Assembly: GCF_030817475.1 (NCBI RefSeq)
Contig: NZ_JAUSZJ010000002.1
Span: 2,576,501-2,640,500 of the forward strand
DNA: 64,000 nt
Source of the DNA: Streptomyces sp. V2I9
Lineage (GTDB): Bacteria > Actinomycetota > Actinomycetes > Streptomycetales > Streptomycetaceae
Reading direction: 5' to 3'
Both the position numbers and the translations under genes were made by a program. Every line of letters starts with the position of its first letter. Positions within the stretch are counted from its first letter, which is position 1. Of this stretch, positions 28,474 to 37,114 are shown piece by piece. Below the pieces are notes generated by a model. The model was not told where the DNA came from, did not search any database, and saw only the letters and a list, made by a program, of their open reading frames with translations.

Positions 28474-29513
28474 TGACTCGCTACCTCTCGCAGTCGCTCG
28501 GCCGCGGCCTCCGGCGGCACGTCGTTGATGAACACATTCATGCCGGACTCGGAACCCGCGAGGAACTTCAGCTTGCCGGAGGTCCGACGAATGGTGAAAA
28601 GCTCCAGGTGCAGGGCGAAGTCGTCCCGGCCGGGAACCCCGAACGGCGCCTGGTGCCAGGCGGAGATGTACGGGGTCGGCGGTTCGCCGGGGCCGAAGAT
28701 CCGGTCGAAGCGCCTCAGGAGTTCCTGGTAGACCCGCGGGAACTCCGCCCGCGCGCCCGCGTCCAGTTCCCGCAGATCGGGGACGCGGTGGCGGGGGTAC
28801 AGGTGGACTTCGTAGGGCCAGTGCGCCGCGTAGGGGACGAAGGCGATCCAGTGGCCGGTGGCGAGGACGACGCGGGTCCCGTCGTTCTCCTCGCGGGCGA
28901 CCAGGTCGTCGAAGAGGTTGCCGCCGGTCTCCTCGTGGTGGCGGGCGGCGTTGCGGAGCATCAGTCCGGTGCGCGGGGTGACGAAGGGGTAGCCGTAGAT
29001 CTGGCCGTGCGGGTGGCCCAGGGTGACGCCGATCTCGGCGCCCCGGTTCTCGAAGCAGAAGACCTGGGTGACCTGGTCGAGGGCGGCGAGGGCGGCCGTG
29101 CGGTCGGTCCAGGCGGCGAGGACGAGCGCGGCCTGCTCCTCGGGGAGGTCCGCGAAGGACGCCTCGTGGTCGGAGGTGAAGCAGACGACCTCGCAGCGGC
29201 CGGAGTCGCCGGCCAGGGAGGGGAAGCGGTTCTCGAAGACCGCGACGTCGTAGTGGTCGTCGGGGATCTCGCCGTACCGCCCGTCGCGGGCGGGGCAGAG
29301 GGGGCAGGCGTCGGCCGGCGGGTGGTAGGTGCGGGCCTGGCGGTGCGAGGCGATGGCGACCGCGTCACCGAGGAGCGGATCGCGGCGGATCTCGGACGAG
29401 GTCGAGACGGGGCCCAAGGGGCGCTGGTCGACGGCGTCGCGGACGGTGTCGTCGTCGGCGTCGTAGTAGATCAGCTCACGGCCGTCGGCGAGGGTCGTCA
29501 CCGTCTTCTTCAC
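28470..29513 (-). CDS. galT: Galactose-1-phosphate uridylyltransferase
   Basis: A 347-residue enzyme with the catalytic HPHGQ (in [16 protein letters not shown]) and the zinc-site pair CPLC. GTG 29513 is chosen because GGAGGA lies 6 nt upstream; the longer frame to 29558 adds 15 residues. It is the first gene of galTEK, an order known from S. lividans and S. coelicolor. Confidence 0.96.
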   Translation of the reverse strand: MKKTVTTLADGRELIYYDADDDTVRDAVDQRPLGPVSTSSEIRRDPLLGDAVAIASHRQARTYHPPADACPLCPARDGRYGEIPDDHYDVAVFENRFPSLAGDSGRCEVVCFTSDHEASFADLPEEQAALVLAAWTDRTAALAALDQVTQVFCFENRGAEIGVTLGHPHGQIYGYPFVTPRTGLMLRNAARHHEETGGNLFDDLVAREENDGTRVVLATGHWIAFVPYAAHWPYEVHLYPRHRVPDLRELDAGARAEFPRVYQELLRRFDRIFGPGEPPTPYISAWHQAPFGVPGRDDFALHLELFTIRRTSGKLKFLAGSESGMNVFINDVPPEAAAERLREVASQ

Positions 29514-29590
29514 CAGGGTCCTCCACCCGTCTCCTTCAACATAATCGCACACAACCAATCACAAGCACACACACCCGTCAACGCGTCGCG
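29514..29590 (-). promoter_or_regulatory. gal operon promoter region
   Basis: This AT-richer stretch upstream of galT contains GATTAT (minus strand, 29546-29541) as a candidate -10. It also has repeated TTGTG/TGGTTG hexamers between about 29548 and 29575, like the hexamer repeats described for Streptomyces galP1. I cannot assign a -35 with confidence. Confidence 0.45.
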
Positions 29591-29656
29591 CGGCGGACGG
29601 GAGGGCGGCCGAAGCGCGAAAGCGACGGGGAACACCGCTTCCCGGCCCGTGCGAGC

Positions 29657-29911
29657 GTGAGGACGCGCCTCGGCCTCCTCCTCTCCGGACGCTCCCTGCC
29701 CGCCCGGGTGACCGGGCCCGCCCTCCTCGCGGCGAACCTCGGCGCCACCGGGACGCCCGGCACGGCCGCCACCGGCGCGCAGTACGGCGTCGCGGTGGTG
29801 CACGGCTGCTGGACCGGCGCGATCCCCGCCACGGTCGTGGATGAAGCCGTGCCCGTCCGAGGCCCCGAGGCCCCGCAGCCGGAACAGGACCGGGGCCCCC
29901 GCGCGGGGTGA
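29657..29911 (+). CDS. Possible small secreted peptide
   Basis: An 84-residue frame from GTG 29657 with strongly G/C third positions. It opens MRTRLGLLLSGRSLPARV and continues into an Ala/Gly/Thr-rich segment, loosely like a signal peptide, then AQYGVAVVHGCWTG. No clear ribosome site or family is seen. It could be a decayed secreted-protein gene or chance. It occupies the gap between the gal promoter and the next regulator; nothing else is visible in 29591-29938. Confidence 0.3.
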   Translation: MRTRLGLLLSGRSLPARVTGPALLAANLGATGTPGTAATGAQYGVAVVHGCWTGAIPATVVDEAVPVRGPEAPQPEQDRGPRAG

Positions 29912-29938
29912 CCCGCCCGGCCACCGGCCACGCACCGG

Positions 29939-30721
29939 TCAGGGGCCGTACGTCACCCGCGTCGCCCGCGGGACGTGCGGCCCCTGCGGCGTCTCGCCGT
30001 CCACCGCCGCCCCGTCGCCGTCCACCGCCCGGTCACCGTCCGCCGCCGCGGCGGCGTGCGCCGCGGCGCGCTCCAGCAGACCCGTACGGGCGGCGAGGGC
30101 GGCGGCCTCCAGCCGGGAGCCGACCCCGAGCTTCATCAGGACCCGCTGGACATGGGTACGGGCGGTGCTCGGGGCGATGTCCATGCCGGCCGCGATCAGC
30201 CGGGTGCCCTCGCCCTCGGCGACCCGCACCAGGACCTCCGCCTCGCGCGGGGTGAGCATCCGCAGCAACCGCCGCCCCTCGTCGTCGGGCTGGGCCGCCG
30301 GATTGAGCAGCTCGGCGAAGGCCCCCCGCAGCAGCTGCGGGGCGATCGCGCTCTCCCCCGCCCGCGCTTTGAGCATCGCCCGCTCGACGCCCTCGATCCG
30401 CTCGTCGTGCCGGACGTACCCCACCGCTCCGGCGGCGAACGCGGCGGCGATCCCGCGCGGGCTGGGCACCGGTCCGAGGACCACCACCGCCACCTGGGGG
30501 CGCTCCCGGCCGATGCGGACGATCGGGTCGAAGACGCCGGGGGCAGCAGGCGACGCCGTACCGAACAGACAGACCTCCGGGGCCCTGCTCACCACGAGCT
30601 CCGCCGTCCCGGACGTCGGGGCGGCCGCCGCGAGCACCCGGTGCCCGCGCAGTTTCAGCGCCGAGGCGAGTGCCTCGGCGAGCAGACGGTGATCGTCGAC
30701 CACCATGAGCCGCACGCCCAT
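29939..30721 (-). CDS. LuxR-type regulator with degenerate receiver
   Basis: A 260-residue protein. The receiver starts VRLMVVDDHRLLAEALASAL, so the acidic pocket is present. Where the phosphorylated Asp is expected the sequence reads EVCLFGTASP, with no Asp. The output domain is LTPREAEVLVRVAEGEG with TARTHVQRVLMKLGVGSRLEA. It is therefore probably an atypical regulator not switched by Asp phosphorylation. The C-terminal 45 residues are Ala/Asp-rich. ATG 30721 follows GGGGAGAG. No kinase adjoins it. Confidence 0.85.
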   Translation of the reverse strand: MGVRLMVVDDHRLLAEALASALKLRGHRVLAAAAPTSGTAELVVSRAPEVCLFGTASPAAPGVFDPIVRIGRERPQVAVVVLGPVPSPRGIAAAFAAGAVGYVRHDERIEGVERAMLKARAGESAIAPQLLRGAFAELLNPAAQPDDEGRRLLRMLTPREAEVLVRVAEGEGTRLIAAGMDIAPSTARTHVQRVLMKLGVGSRLEAAALAARTGLLERAAAHAAAAADGDRAVDGDGAAVDGETPQGPHVPRATRVTYGP

Positions 30722-30899
30722 CGGTTCTCTCCCCAAGCCCTGTACGCCCGGCCCCCCGGACTCCTGCCCCGGCAAGGTACACGCTTGTTCGACGGTGCGC
30801 GGCCCCAACGGGGGAGAAGCCCCCGGAAGTGCCGGATTATGCGCGGTCCGGGCCTGTTCGGCCGCCGGTCGGTGATCGGTTCGGCGGCGGAAAACGATC

Positions 30900-30933
30900 G
30901 GCCCCGCCGGTCGGATGAACGACCGGCGGGGCC
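30900..30933 (-). terminator. Terminator after the propeller-protein genes
   Basis: Perfect 14-bp inverted repeat (30900-30913 with 30920-30933, loop GATGAA), 56 nt beyond the stop at 30989 on the minus strand. Confidence 0.85.
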
Positions 30934-30988
30934 TCGGGAACCGCGGGGTGGAGCACTCAGGAACGGTGCTCGGCGAGGAGTGCGGTGA

Positions 30989-32866
30989 TCACTCGGCGCG
31001 GTAGGCGACGACCAGGTAGACCTTCTCGTCGGGGTTGACGGTGCTGGGCTTGCGGGCCGACTTGCTCGCCATGTAGAGCCGTCCGTCGCTGTAGATCAGC
31101 TCGTCCGAGTCGATGGAGAACCGCTTCTCCGCGCTCCGGACCGCCTCGTCGCTCGGGTTCTCCATCAGCTGGGTCTGCTTGAAGGTCTCGCCGTCGATGG
31201 AGACGACCTGGCCGCCCTTGTCGTACGGGCCCTCCTTGTAGGCGATGACGCTGGTGCCGTCCTTGCGGAGCGGGGTCAGCGTGTGGCGGTCGCCCGCGTC
31301 CGCCCGGCCGCCGAGGAGCTTGCCGGTGGCCAGGTCGAAGGCGACGATCTCATTGGTGTCGCCGTACTCGCTGGTGCCGTCGTGGCGCTCGGTCGGCAGG
31401 TAGAGCCGGTTGTTGGCGACGACCATGCTCCGGCAGCGCTCGACGTCGGTGGAGCCGCAGCGGGCCGCGTACTTCTCCGCGTCGGCGGGGATGCGGACGA
31501 TCAGCTTGCCGGTCGCCGCGTCGATCGAGAAGAAGTCGGAGATGCCGCTGCCGTCGCCGGCGGTGTCGCCGACGTCGGCCGCGACCACCAGCGGCTTGGT
31601 GGAGACGATGGAGGCGTAGTCCACGCCCGCGGGCATCTGGTACGAGGACAGCGGGGCGCCGGTCGTCGGGTTCAGCATCTGCACGCTGAGCTGCGGGCTG
31701 TCGATCGTACCGCACCTGCGGACCACGGCGAGGGCCTCGCCGCCGGCGTAGCCGCCGTCGTAGCAGCCGTCCGCGCCGACCTTCGGCTTCCACAGCTCGG
31801 CGCCGTCCGCCAGCTTGAAGGCGGCGCCGCCCGAGGTGCCGGCCGCGGCGACGGTGGTGCCGCTGAGCGTGACCTCGTCGAAACGGATCTGCTCGTCGCC
31901 GCCGGTGGCGGAGGTGATGCCCTTGCTCCACAGGAGCTTGCCGGCGGCCAGGTCGATCACGCCGACCTGGTTGCACGACGGGTACTTGTTCTCCTTGGTC
32001 GGCTTCGCCTCCGCGAAGACGATGGCCGCCTTGTGGTCCTCGCTCATGTGCCGGGACGTGGTGCAGACCTCGCCGGCCAGCGGAACGGTCCAGAGCTTGG
32101 TGCCCTTGTCGCGGTCGTAGCCGTTGACCTGGGCGATGCCGGACTTGACGTACGCCTTGTCCGTGAGCCAGGAGCCCTCGACGGTGACGCTGTCGGTGAC
32201 GACCGGCTGCGGGAACTGGAAGGCGACCTTGGACTTGGTGTTGGCGGGCGGCTTCTCGTCGCCGCCGGCCAGGCCGCCGCCCTCCTTGCCGCCGGTGGAA
32301 CCGGACGAGGACGCCTCGGTCCCGCCGTCCTTGTCGTCACCGCCGGTGGCGGAGTAGACGAGCCCCGCGCCGATGATCAGCACCACGGCGACGGCCGCGG
32401 CGACGATGATCTGCATCTGGGTGGAGAACTTCTTGCCGCCGCCGGCCGGCTGCGGCGCCCCGTACTGCGGCTGCATCGGCTGGGTCGGGTAGCCGTACCC
32501 CTGCTGGGGCATCCCCGGCTGACCGGGCTGCCCGGCGGGCCCCTGCGGGTAGCCGTACCCCGGCTCCGCGGCCTGTGGGTAGCCGTAGCCGTTGGGCTGC
32601 GGCGCGGGCGGGGTCGGGTAGCCGCCGGCCGGCGGGGTGCCGTAGCCGCCCGCGGGCGCGGCCGGGGGCTGGTGCGGCGGCCCGGCGGGCGGCTGGTGCG
32701 GCGGTCCGGCGGGCGGCTCGGGCTGCTTGCCGAAGGGGTCGGCGGGCGGCGGGGTCGGCGCGCCGAACCCTCCCGGCGGCGGGTCCTGCGGCGCGCCGAA
32801 CCCGCCGGCGGGCGGTGCCGGGGGCGTGTTCGGGGGCTCGTTCGGCGGCTGGGGCGGCTGGCTCAT
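30989..32866 (-). CDS. Membrane-anchored PQQ-like beta-propeller protein (copy 2)
   Basis: A 625-residue protein. The cytosolic N-terminus (about 135 residues) is a Pro/Gly/Tyr-rich repeat region with GYGYP units. One transmembrane helix (QIIVAAAVAVVLIIGAGLVY) is followed by an acidic Gly/Ser linker and an extracytoplasmic propeller with PQQ-like blades (GTKLWTVPL, LAAGKLLWSKG, DLATGKLLGG). No PQQ or enzyme site is evident. It is a paralogue of the upstream gene, 85 bp away, and probably co-transcribed with it. Confidence 0.82.
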   Translation of the reverse strand: MSQPPQPPNEPPNTPPAPPAGGFGAPQDPPPGGFGAPTPPPADPFGKQPEPPAGPPHQPPAGPPHQPPAAPAGGYGTPPAGGYPTPPAPQPNGYGYPQAAEPGYGYPQGPAGQPGQPGMPQQGYGYPTQPMQPQYGAPQPAGGGKKFSTQMQIIVAAAVAVVLIIGAGLVYSATGGDDKDGGTEASSSGSTGGKEGGGLAGGDEKPPANTKSKVAFQFPQPVVTDSVTVEGSWLTDKAYVKSGIAQVNGYDRDKGTKLWTVPLAGEVCTTSRHMSEDHKAAIVFAEAKPTKENKYPSCNQVGVIDLAAGKLLWSKGITSATGGDEQIRFDEVTLSGTTVAAAGTSGGAAFKLADGAELWKPKVGADGCYDGGYAGGEALAVVRRCGTIDSPQLSVQMLNPTTGAPLSSYQMPAGVDYASIVSTKPLVVAADVGDTAGDGSGISDFFSIDAATGKLIVRIPADAEKYAARCGSTDVERCRSMVVANNRLYLPTERHDGTSEYGDTNEIVAFDLATGKLLGGRADAGDRHTLTPLRKDGTSVIAYKEGPYDKGGQVVSIDGETFKQTQLMENPSDEAVRSAEKRFSIDSDELIYSDGRLYMASKSARKPSTVNPDEKVYLVVAYRAE

Positions 32867-32951
32867 GGCGTGCGTACCTCTGGGGACGAGTGGGCGTGGG
32901 GGCGCGTGGGGCGGGGAGGGGCGGAGTCGGGTCGGCTGCCGTGACCGGCGG

Positions 32952-34847
32952 TCACTTGGAGAACACCAGCAGCGTCGACTGCTCCCGCTCCTCCTTGTCG
33001 TTGCTCGCGCTCACACGCGTGCTGAAGACGAAGGAGCGTTCCCCCTGGTAGACGACCTTGGAGGAGAAGAAGCCGTTCTCGACGCGGCCGGCCGCCGCCG
33101 GGTGCTGGAGCAGCGTCCTGGGGGTGCCGCCGGTCGGCGGGAGCGTCACGATGGCTCCGGCCTTGTCGTACGTGGGCTGCATGTAGAGCAGCAGGTCGCC
33201 GCCTTCCATGCCCAGCGGCTTCAGGACGCGCTCGGCGGGGGCGGGGGCGTCCCACTTGGGCTTGCCGGTGTTCAGGTCGAAGGCGATGACCTTGTTCGTC
33301 CGGGCGGTGCCGCTGGTGTCGTCCTTGGTCGCCATGTAGAAGGTGTTGGCGTCGGCGGCGACGCCGCTGCACCCTTCGAGCTTCTCACCGAAGATCGCGA
33401 AGCTGCTCCCGCAGTCGGCGGTGAGGATGTCGCCCTTGGCGGGCGCGAGCTGGGAGCGGAGCTTGCCGCCGTCGGTGAGCGCGGCGATGGCCCACTGCTT
33501 CTTCTCCTCGTGGTCGAGCCGGACCACGAGCGGGGTGACCGAGTAGACCTTGCTGACCTCCCAGCCGCGCGGCGGCTGGTACGTCCACTTGGGCTTGCCG
33601 GACTCCGGGTTCAGTTCCTGGACCTGGTGCTGCGGGTTCTCGACGTCGTCGGTACGGCAGTTGACCGCGGCGATCAGCTTCGGCCCCCCGGCGAAGGCGA
33701 AGGGCTTGCAGTTGCCCGAGGGGTTGCCGAACAGCTCCTTGCCGTCGCTGACCCGGTAGGCGTTGGAGTTGCTGGTGCGCCCCACGGTGACGGTGTCGCC
33801 GCTGATGGCCAGGCCGATGTCCGACAGGAGGTCCCAGGTGCCGTTCTTCTTGACCGACTTCTTCCAGCCGGGCTTGCCGGTGTTGAGGTCGATCATCTGG
33901 AGGACGGAGCAGTTGGCCTTGTCCGTGGTGCCGTCCTTCACGCCGATGACGATCTTGCCGTCGGCGGTCGGGGAGTTGGGCGCGGCGCACACGTCGGCGG
34001 GGAGCGGAACGGTCCACTTCTGCTTGCCGTCGGCGACCGAGTAGCCGGAGACGCCGCGGTACATGGCCTTGGCGACCACGTCGCCGGCGAACCAGGGGCC
34101 GTACACGGTCGCGCCGTTGCGCGGCAGGTCCACGTCGTTCTTCTGGAGCCAGGCGACCTTCGCCTCGCCCGGCTTGCGCCCGGCGTTGAGGTCGTCGTTC
34201 CCCTCGCGTCCGTCCCCGCTGCCGTCGCCCTCGTCGACGGTCGGCGAGGCGCTGGGCGGCTTGGGGTCGTTGCTGGTGGTGGCGACGGGCTTCTTGTCGT
34301 CGTCGCCGCTGTCGCTCACGAGGAACCAGGTGCCCGCTCCGGCGACCAGGACCACGGCGAGTGCCGCCGCGACGACGATGCCGGTCCTGTTCTTGAGGAA
34401 CCCGCCGCCGGAGCCCGGTCCGCCGGGCGCGGGGGCACCGGGGTACTGCTGCGTCGGGTAGCCGTAGCCGCCCTGGGGCTGCTGACCGTACGGGCCGGGG
34501 GCCGGCTGGCCGTACGGGCCCGGCTGCTGACCGTACGGACCGGGCTGCTGGCCGTACGGACCGGGGGCCTGGCCGTAGGGGCCGGGGGCCTGGCCGGGCT
34601 GCTGCGGGTAGCCGTAACCGGGCTGGGCCGGGGGTTGCTGGGGGTAGCCGTACGCGGGAGCGCCGGACGGGGGCGTCTGCGGCGGACCGGCCGGGGGCTG
34701 TCCGGGAGGCGGGCCCTGGGGCGGGGCGGCCTGGTCCGGCGAGCCCTGGGGCGGCGGGCTCTGGGGCGGCTGAGGAGCTCCGTACGGCGGCTCCTGCGGA
34801 GCCCCGAAGCCTCCCTGCGGCGGTTGCTGGCTGGGCGGCTGGCTCAT
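32952..34847 (-). CDS. Membrane-anchored PQQ-like beta-propeller protein (copy 1)
   Basis: A 631-residue paralogue of the next gene with the same plan: Pro/Gln/Gly/Tyr-rich N-terminus with repeated GPYGQ and GYGYPQQ units, one transmembrane helix (GIVVAAALAVVLVAGAGTWF), acidic linker, and propeller blades such as GKQKWTVPLPADVC, LNTGKPGWKKS and LNTGKPKWDAP. Start ATG 34847 has GGGGGA upstream. The N-terminal repeats resemble those of actinobacterial envelope proteins that form assemblies. Function unknown; an envelope sensor or scaffold is plausible. Confidence 0.82.
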   Translation of the reverse strand: MSQPPSQQPPQGGFGAPQEPPYGAPQPPQSPPPQGSPDQAAPPQGPPPGQPPAGPPQTPPSGAPAYGYPQQPPAQPGYGYPQQPGQAPGPYGQAPGPYGQQPGPYGQQPGPYGQPAPGPYGQQPQGGYGYPTQQYPGAPAPGGPGSGGGFLKNRTGIVVAAALAVVLVAGAGTWFLVSDSGDDDKKPVATTSNDPKPPSASPTVDEGDGSGDGREGNDDLNAGRKPGEAKVAWLQKNDVDLPRNGATVYGPWFAGDVVAKAMYRGVSGYSVADGKQKWTVPLPADVCAAPNSPTADGKIVIGVKDGTTDKANCSVLQMIDLNTGKPGWKKSVKKNGTWDLLSDIGLAISGDTVTVGRTSNSNAYRVSDGKELFGNPSGNCKPFAFAGGPKLIAAVNCRTDDVENPQHQVQELNPESGKPKWTYQPPRGWEVSKVYSVTPLVVRLDHEEKKQWAIAALTDGGKLRSQLAPAKGDILTADCGSSFAIFGEKLEGCSGVAADANTFYMATKDDTSGTARTNKVIAFDLNTGKPKWDAPAPAERVLKPLGMEGGDLLLYMQPTYDKAGAIVTLPPTGGTPRTLLQHPAAAGRVENGFFSSKVVYQGERSFVFSTRVSASNDKEEREQSTLLVFSK

Positions 34848-35148
34848 ATCAGCGCGTCCCCCTTCGTGCGGCCCGGTGCACGATCCGGTCTCCCCCGCAT
34901 TCCCAAGAGGGTCAATCCCTCTCGGAAAGGAGCGAATCGGGCATGGGTTCCGCAGTGTTACGACAGTCGGGCGGGGCTTCTTTCTACCACTCGCCGGCCA
35001 CCGGGAGCCGGTTCGGGCCAACCCCTGTTCCCAAGGGAGAACCGCCTTGTGATGCCCTCGTTACGCCTCGGCCGGAGGTGATGACCGGTCACCGGGAACG
35101 AGCGCCGTCCGGCGCCCCGCCGCCGCCGCGCCGCCGGTCCGGTGGCGT
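34848..35148. other. Intergenic region upstream of the propeller operon
   Basis: No gene is visible. It holds a small inverted repeat GAGGG-TCAAT-CCCTC (about 34907-34921) and presumably the promoter for the minus-strand propeller operon. Confidence 0.5.
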
Positions 35149-35181
35149 GCGGGGCCGGGGCGGGGAGCGCCCCGGCCCCGC
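35149..35181 (-). terminator. Terminator after the ABC-F gene
   Basis: Perfect 14-bp G+C inverted repeat (35149-35162 with 35168-35181, loop GGGAG), 6 nt beyond the ABC-F stop. Confidence 0.8.
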
Positions 35182-35186
35182 GCCCG

Positions 35187-37001
35187 TCAGGCGTCCTCGG
35201 CCAGCTCCAGCCAGCGCATCTCCAACTCGTCGCGCTCGGTGACGAGTTCGCGCAGTTCGGCGTCGAGCTCGGCGACCTTCTCGAAGTCGGTGGCGTTCTC
35301 CGCGATCTGCTGGTGCAGCGTGGTCTCGCGAGTGGAGAGCTTGTCGAGCTGCCGCTCGACCTTCTGGAGCTCCTTCTTCGCGGCGCGGGACGCCTGGGCC
35401 GAGACGGCGGGGGCGGCGGGGGCCACGGCCGTCCGGGGCGCGGCGGCGGAGGGGGTGGCCTCCTCCTCCATCCTCCGGCGGCGCTCCAGGTACTCGTCGA
35501 TGCCGCGCGGCAGCATCCGCAGGGAGCGGTCGCCCAGGAGCGCCATGACCCGGTCGGTGGTCCGCTCGATGAAGAACCGGTCGTGGGAGATCACGATCAT
35601 CGATCCGGGCCAGCCGTCGAGGAGGTCCTCCAGCTGGGTCAGGGTCTCGATGTCGAGGTCGTTGGTGGGCTCGTCGAGGAAGAGGACGTTGGGCTCGTCC
35701 ATCAGCAGCCGCAGGATCTGGAGGCGGCGGCGCTCACCGCCGGAGAGGTCGCCCACGGGCGTCCACTGCTTCTCCTTGGTGAAGCCGAACTGCTCGCAGA
35801 GCTGTCCGGCGGTCATCTCCCGGCCCTTGCCGAGGTCCACCCGGTCGCGGACCTGCTGGACGGCCTCCAGGACGCGGAGGTTCGGGTTCAGCTCGTGGAC
35901 CTCCTGGGAGAGGTAGGCGAGCCTGACGGTCTTGCCGACGACGACCTTCCCCGCGGCGGGCTGCTCCTCGCCCCCGGTGCGGGCGGCCTCGGCCAGGGCG
36001 CGCAGCAGCGAGGTCTTGCCCGCGCCGTTGACGCCGACGAGGCCGATGCGGTCGCCGGGGCCGAGCTGCCAGGTGAGGTGGGTGAGGAGGGTCTTGGGCC
36101 CGGCCTGGACGGTCACGTCCTCCAGGTCGAAGACGGTCTTGCCGAGGCGGGCGTTGGCGAACTTCATCAGCTCGCTGGTGTCGCGCGGCGGCGGCACGTC
36201 CGCGATCAGCTCGTTGGCGGCCTCGATGCGGTAGCGCGGCTTGGAGGTGCGCGCCGGGGCGCCCCGGCGCAGCCAGGCCAGCTCCTTGCGCATGAGGTTC
36301 TGCCGCTTGGACTCCTCGGTGGCGGCGATGCGCTCACGTTCGGCGCGGGCGAAGACGTAGTCGCTGTAGCCGCCCTCGTACTCGTGGACCGTGCCGCGCT
36401 GGACGTCCCACATGCGGGTGCAGACCTGGTCGAGGAACCAGCGGTCGTGGGTGACGCAGACGAGGGCGGAGCGGCGGGCGCGCAGGTGGCCGGCCAGCCA
36501 GGAGATGCCCTCGACGTCGAGGTGGTTGGTGGGCTCGTCCAGGACGATCAGGTCCTGCTCGTCGATGAGGAGCTTGGCGAGCGCGATCCGGCGGCGCTCG
36601 CCGCCGGAGAGCGGGGCGATGACGGTGTCGAGCCCGTGCTCGAAACCGGGGAGGGCGAGGCCGCCGAAGAGCCCGGTGAGCACGTCCCGGATCTTGGCGC
36701 TGCCCGCCCACTCGTGGTCGGCGAGGTCCCCGATGACCTCCTGCCGGATGGTCTTCTCCGGGTCGAGGGAGTCGTGCTGGGTGAGGACGCCGAGCCGCAG
36801 TCCGCCGTTGTGGGTGACGCGTCCGGTGTCCGCCTCCTCCAGCTTGGCGAGCATCCGGATGAGGGTGGTCTTGCCGTCGCCGTTGCGGCCCACGACACCG
36901 ATCCGGTCGCCCTCGGACACCCCGAGGGATACACCGTCGAGCAGGGCACGGGTGCCGTACACCTTGCTGACCTGCTCGACATTGACCAGATTGACGGCCA
37001 T
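35187..37001 (-). CDS. ABC-F family ATPase
   Basis: A 604-residue protein with two ABC domains and no membrane segments. Walker A motifs: GRNGDGKTT and GVNGAGKTS. Signatures: LSGGERRR in both halves. Walker B: LIVLDEPTNHLD and VLFLDEPTNDLD. The linker between domains is short-armed, and the C-terminal 80 residues form a coiled coil, which fits the Uup-like branch. ABC-F proteins act on the ribosome in translation quality control. ATG 37001 gives a compact N-terminus (MAVNLVNVEQVSKVYG). Confidence 0.92.
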   Translation of the reverse strand: MAVNLVNVEQVSKVYGTRALLDGVSLGVSEGDRIGVVGRNGDGKTTLIRMLAKLEEADTGRVTHNGGLRLGVLTQHDSLDPEKTIRQEVIGDLADHEWAGSAKIRDVLTGLFGGLALPGFEHGLDTVIAPLSGGERRRIALAKLLIDEQDLIVLDEPTNHLDVEGISWLAGHLRARRSALVCVTHDRWFLDQVCTRMWDVQRGTVHEYEGGYSDYVFARAERERIAATEESKRQNLMRKELAWLRRGAPARTSKPRYRIEAANELIADVPPPRDTSELMKFANARLGKTVFDLEDVTVQAGPKTLLTHLTWQLGPGDRIGLVGVNGAGKTSLLRALAEAARTGGEEQPAAGKVVVGKTVRLAYLSQEVHELNPNLRVLEAVQQVRDRVDLGKGREMTAGQLCEQFGFTKEKQWTPVGDLSGGERRRLQILRLLMDEPNVLFLDEPTNDLDIETLTQLEDLLDGWPGSMIVISHDRFFIERTTDRVMALLGDRSLRMLPRGIDEYLERRRRMEEEATPSAAAPRTAVAPAAPAVSAQASRAAKKELQKVERQLDKLSTRETTLHQQIAENATDFEKVAELDAELRELVTERDELEMRWLELAEDA

Positions 37002-37114
37002 TTCACTCCTGTCCGGGGGGATCGATCGACCTTCCCAGGGTACGGCGCGGCGGAGAGCCGCCGGTCGACGAGGTCCGGGTCGCCGTCCGCCGTGACCACT
37101 ACGGCCGCCGACGC

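Noticed and set aside
31283..35081. Long plus-strand frames over the propeller genes
   Set aside because: They are antisense to two proteins with clear membrane helix and propeller repeats; the products are low-complexity.
35187..37001. ABC-F gene as an antibiotic-resistance determinant
   Set aside because: The short interdomain linker and C-terminal coiled coil fit housekeeping Uup-like members better than resistance types, and no biosynthetic genes adjoin it.
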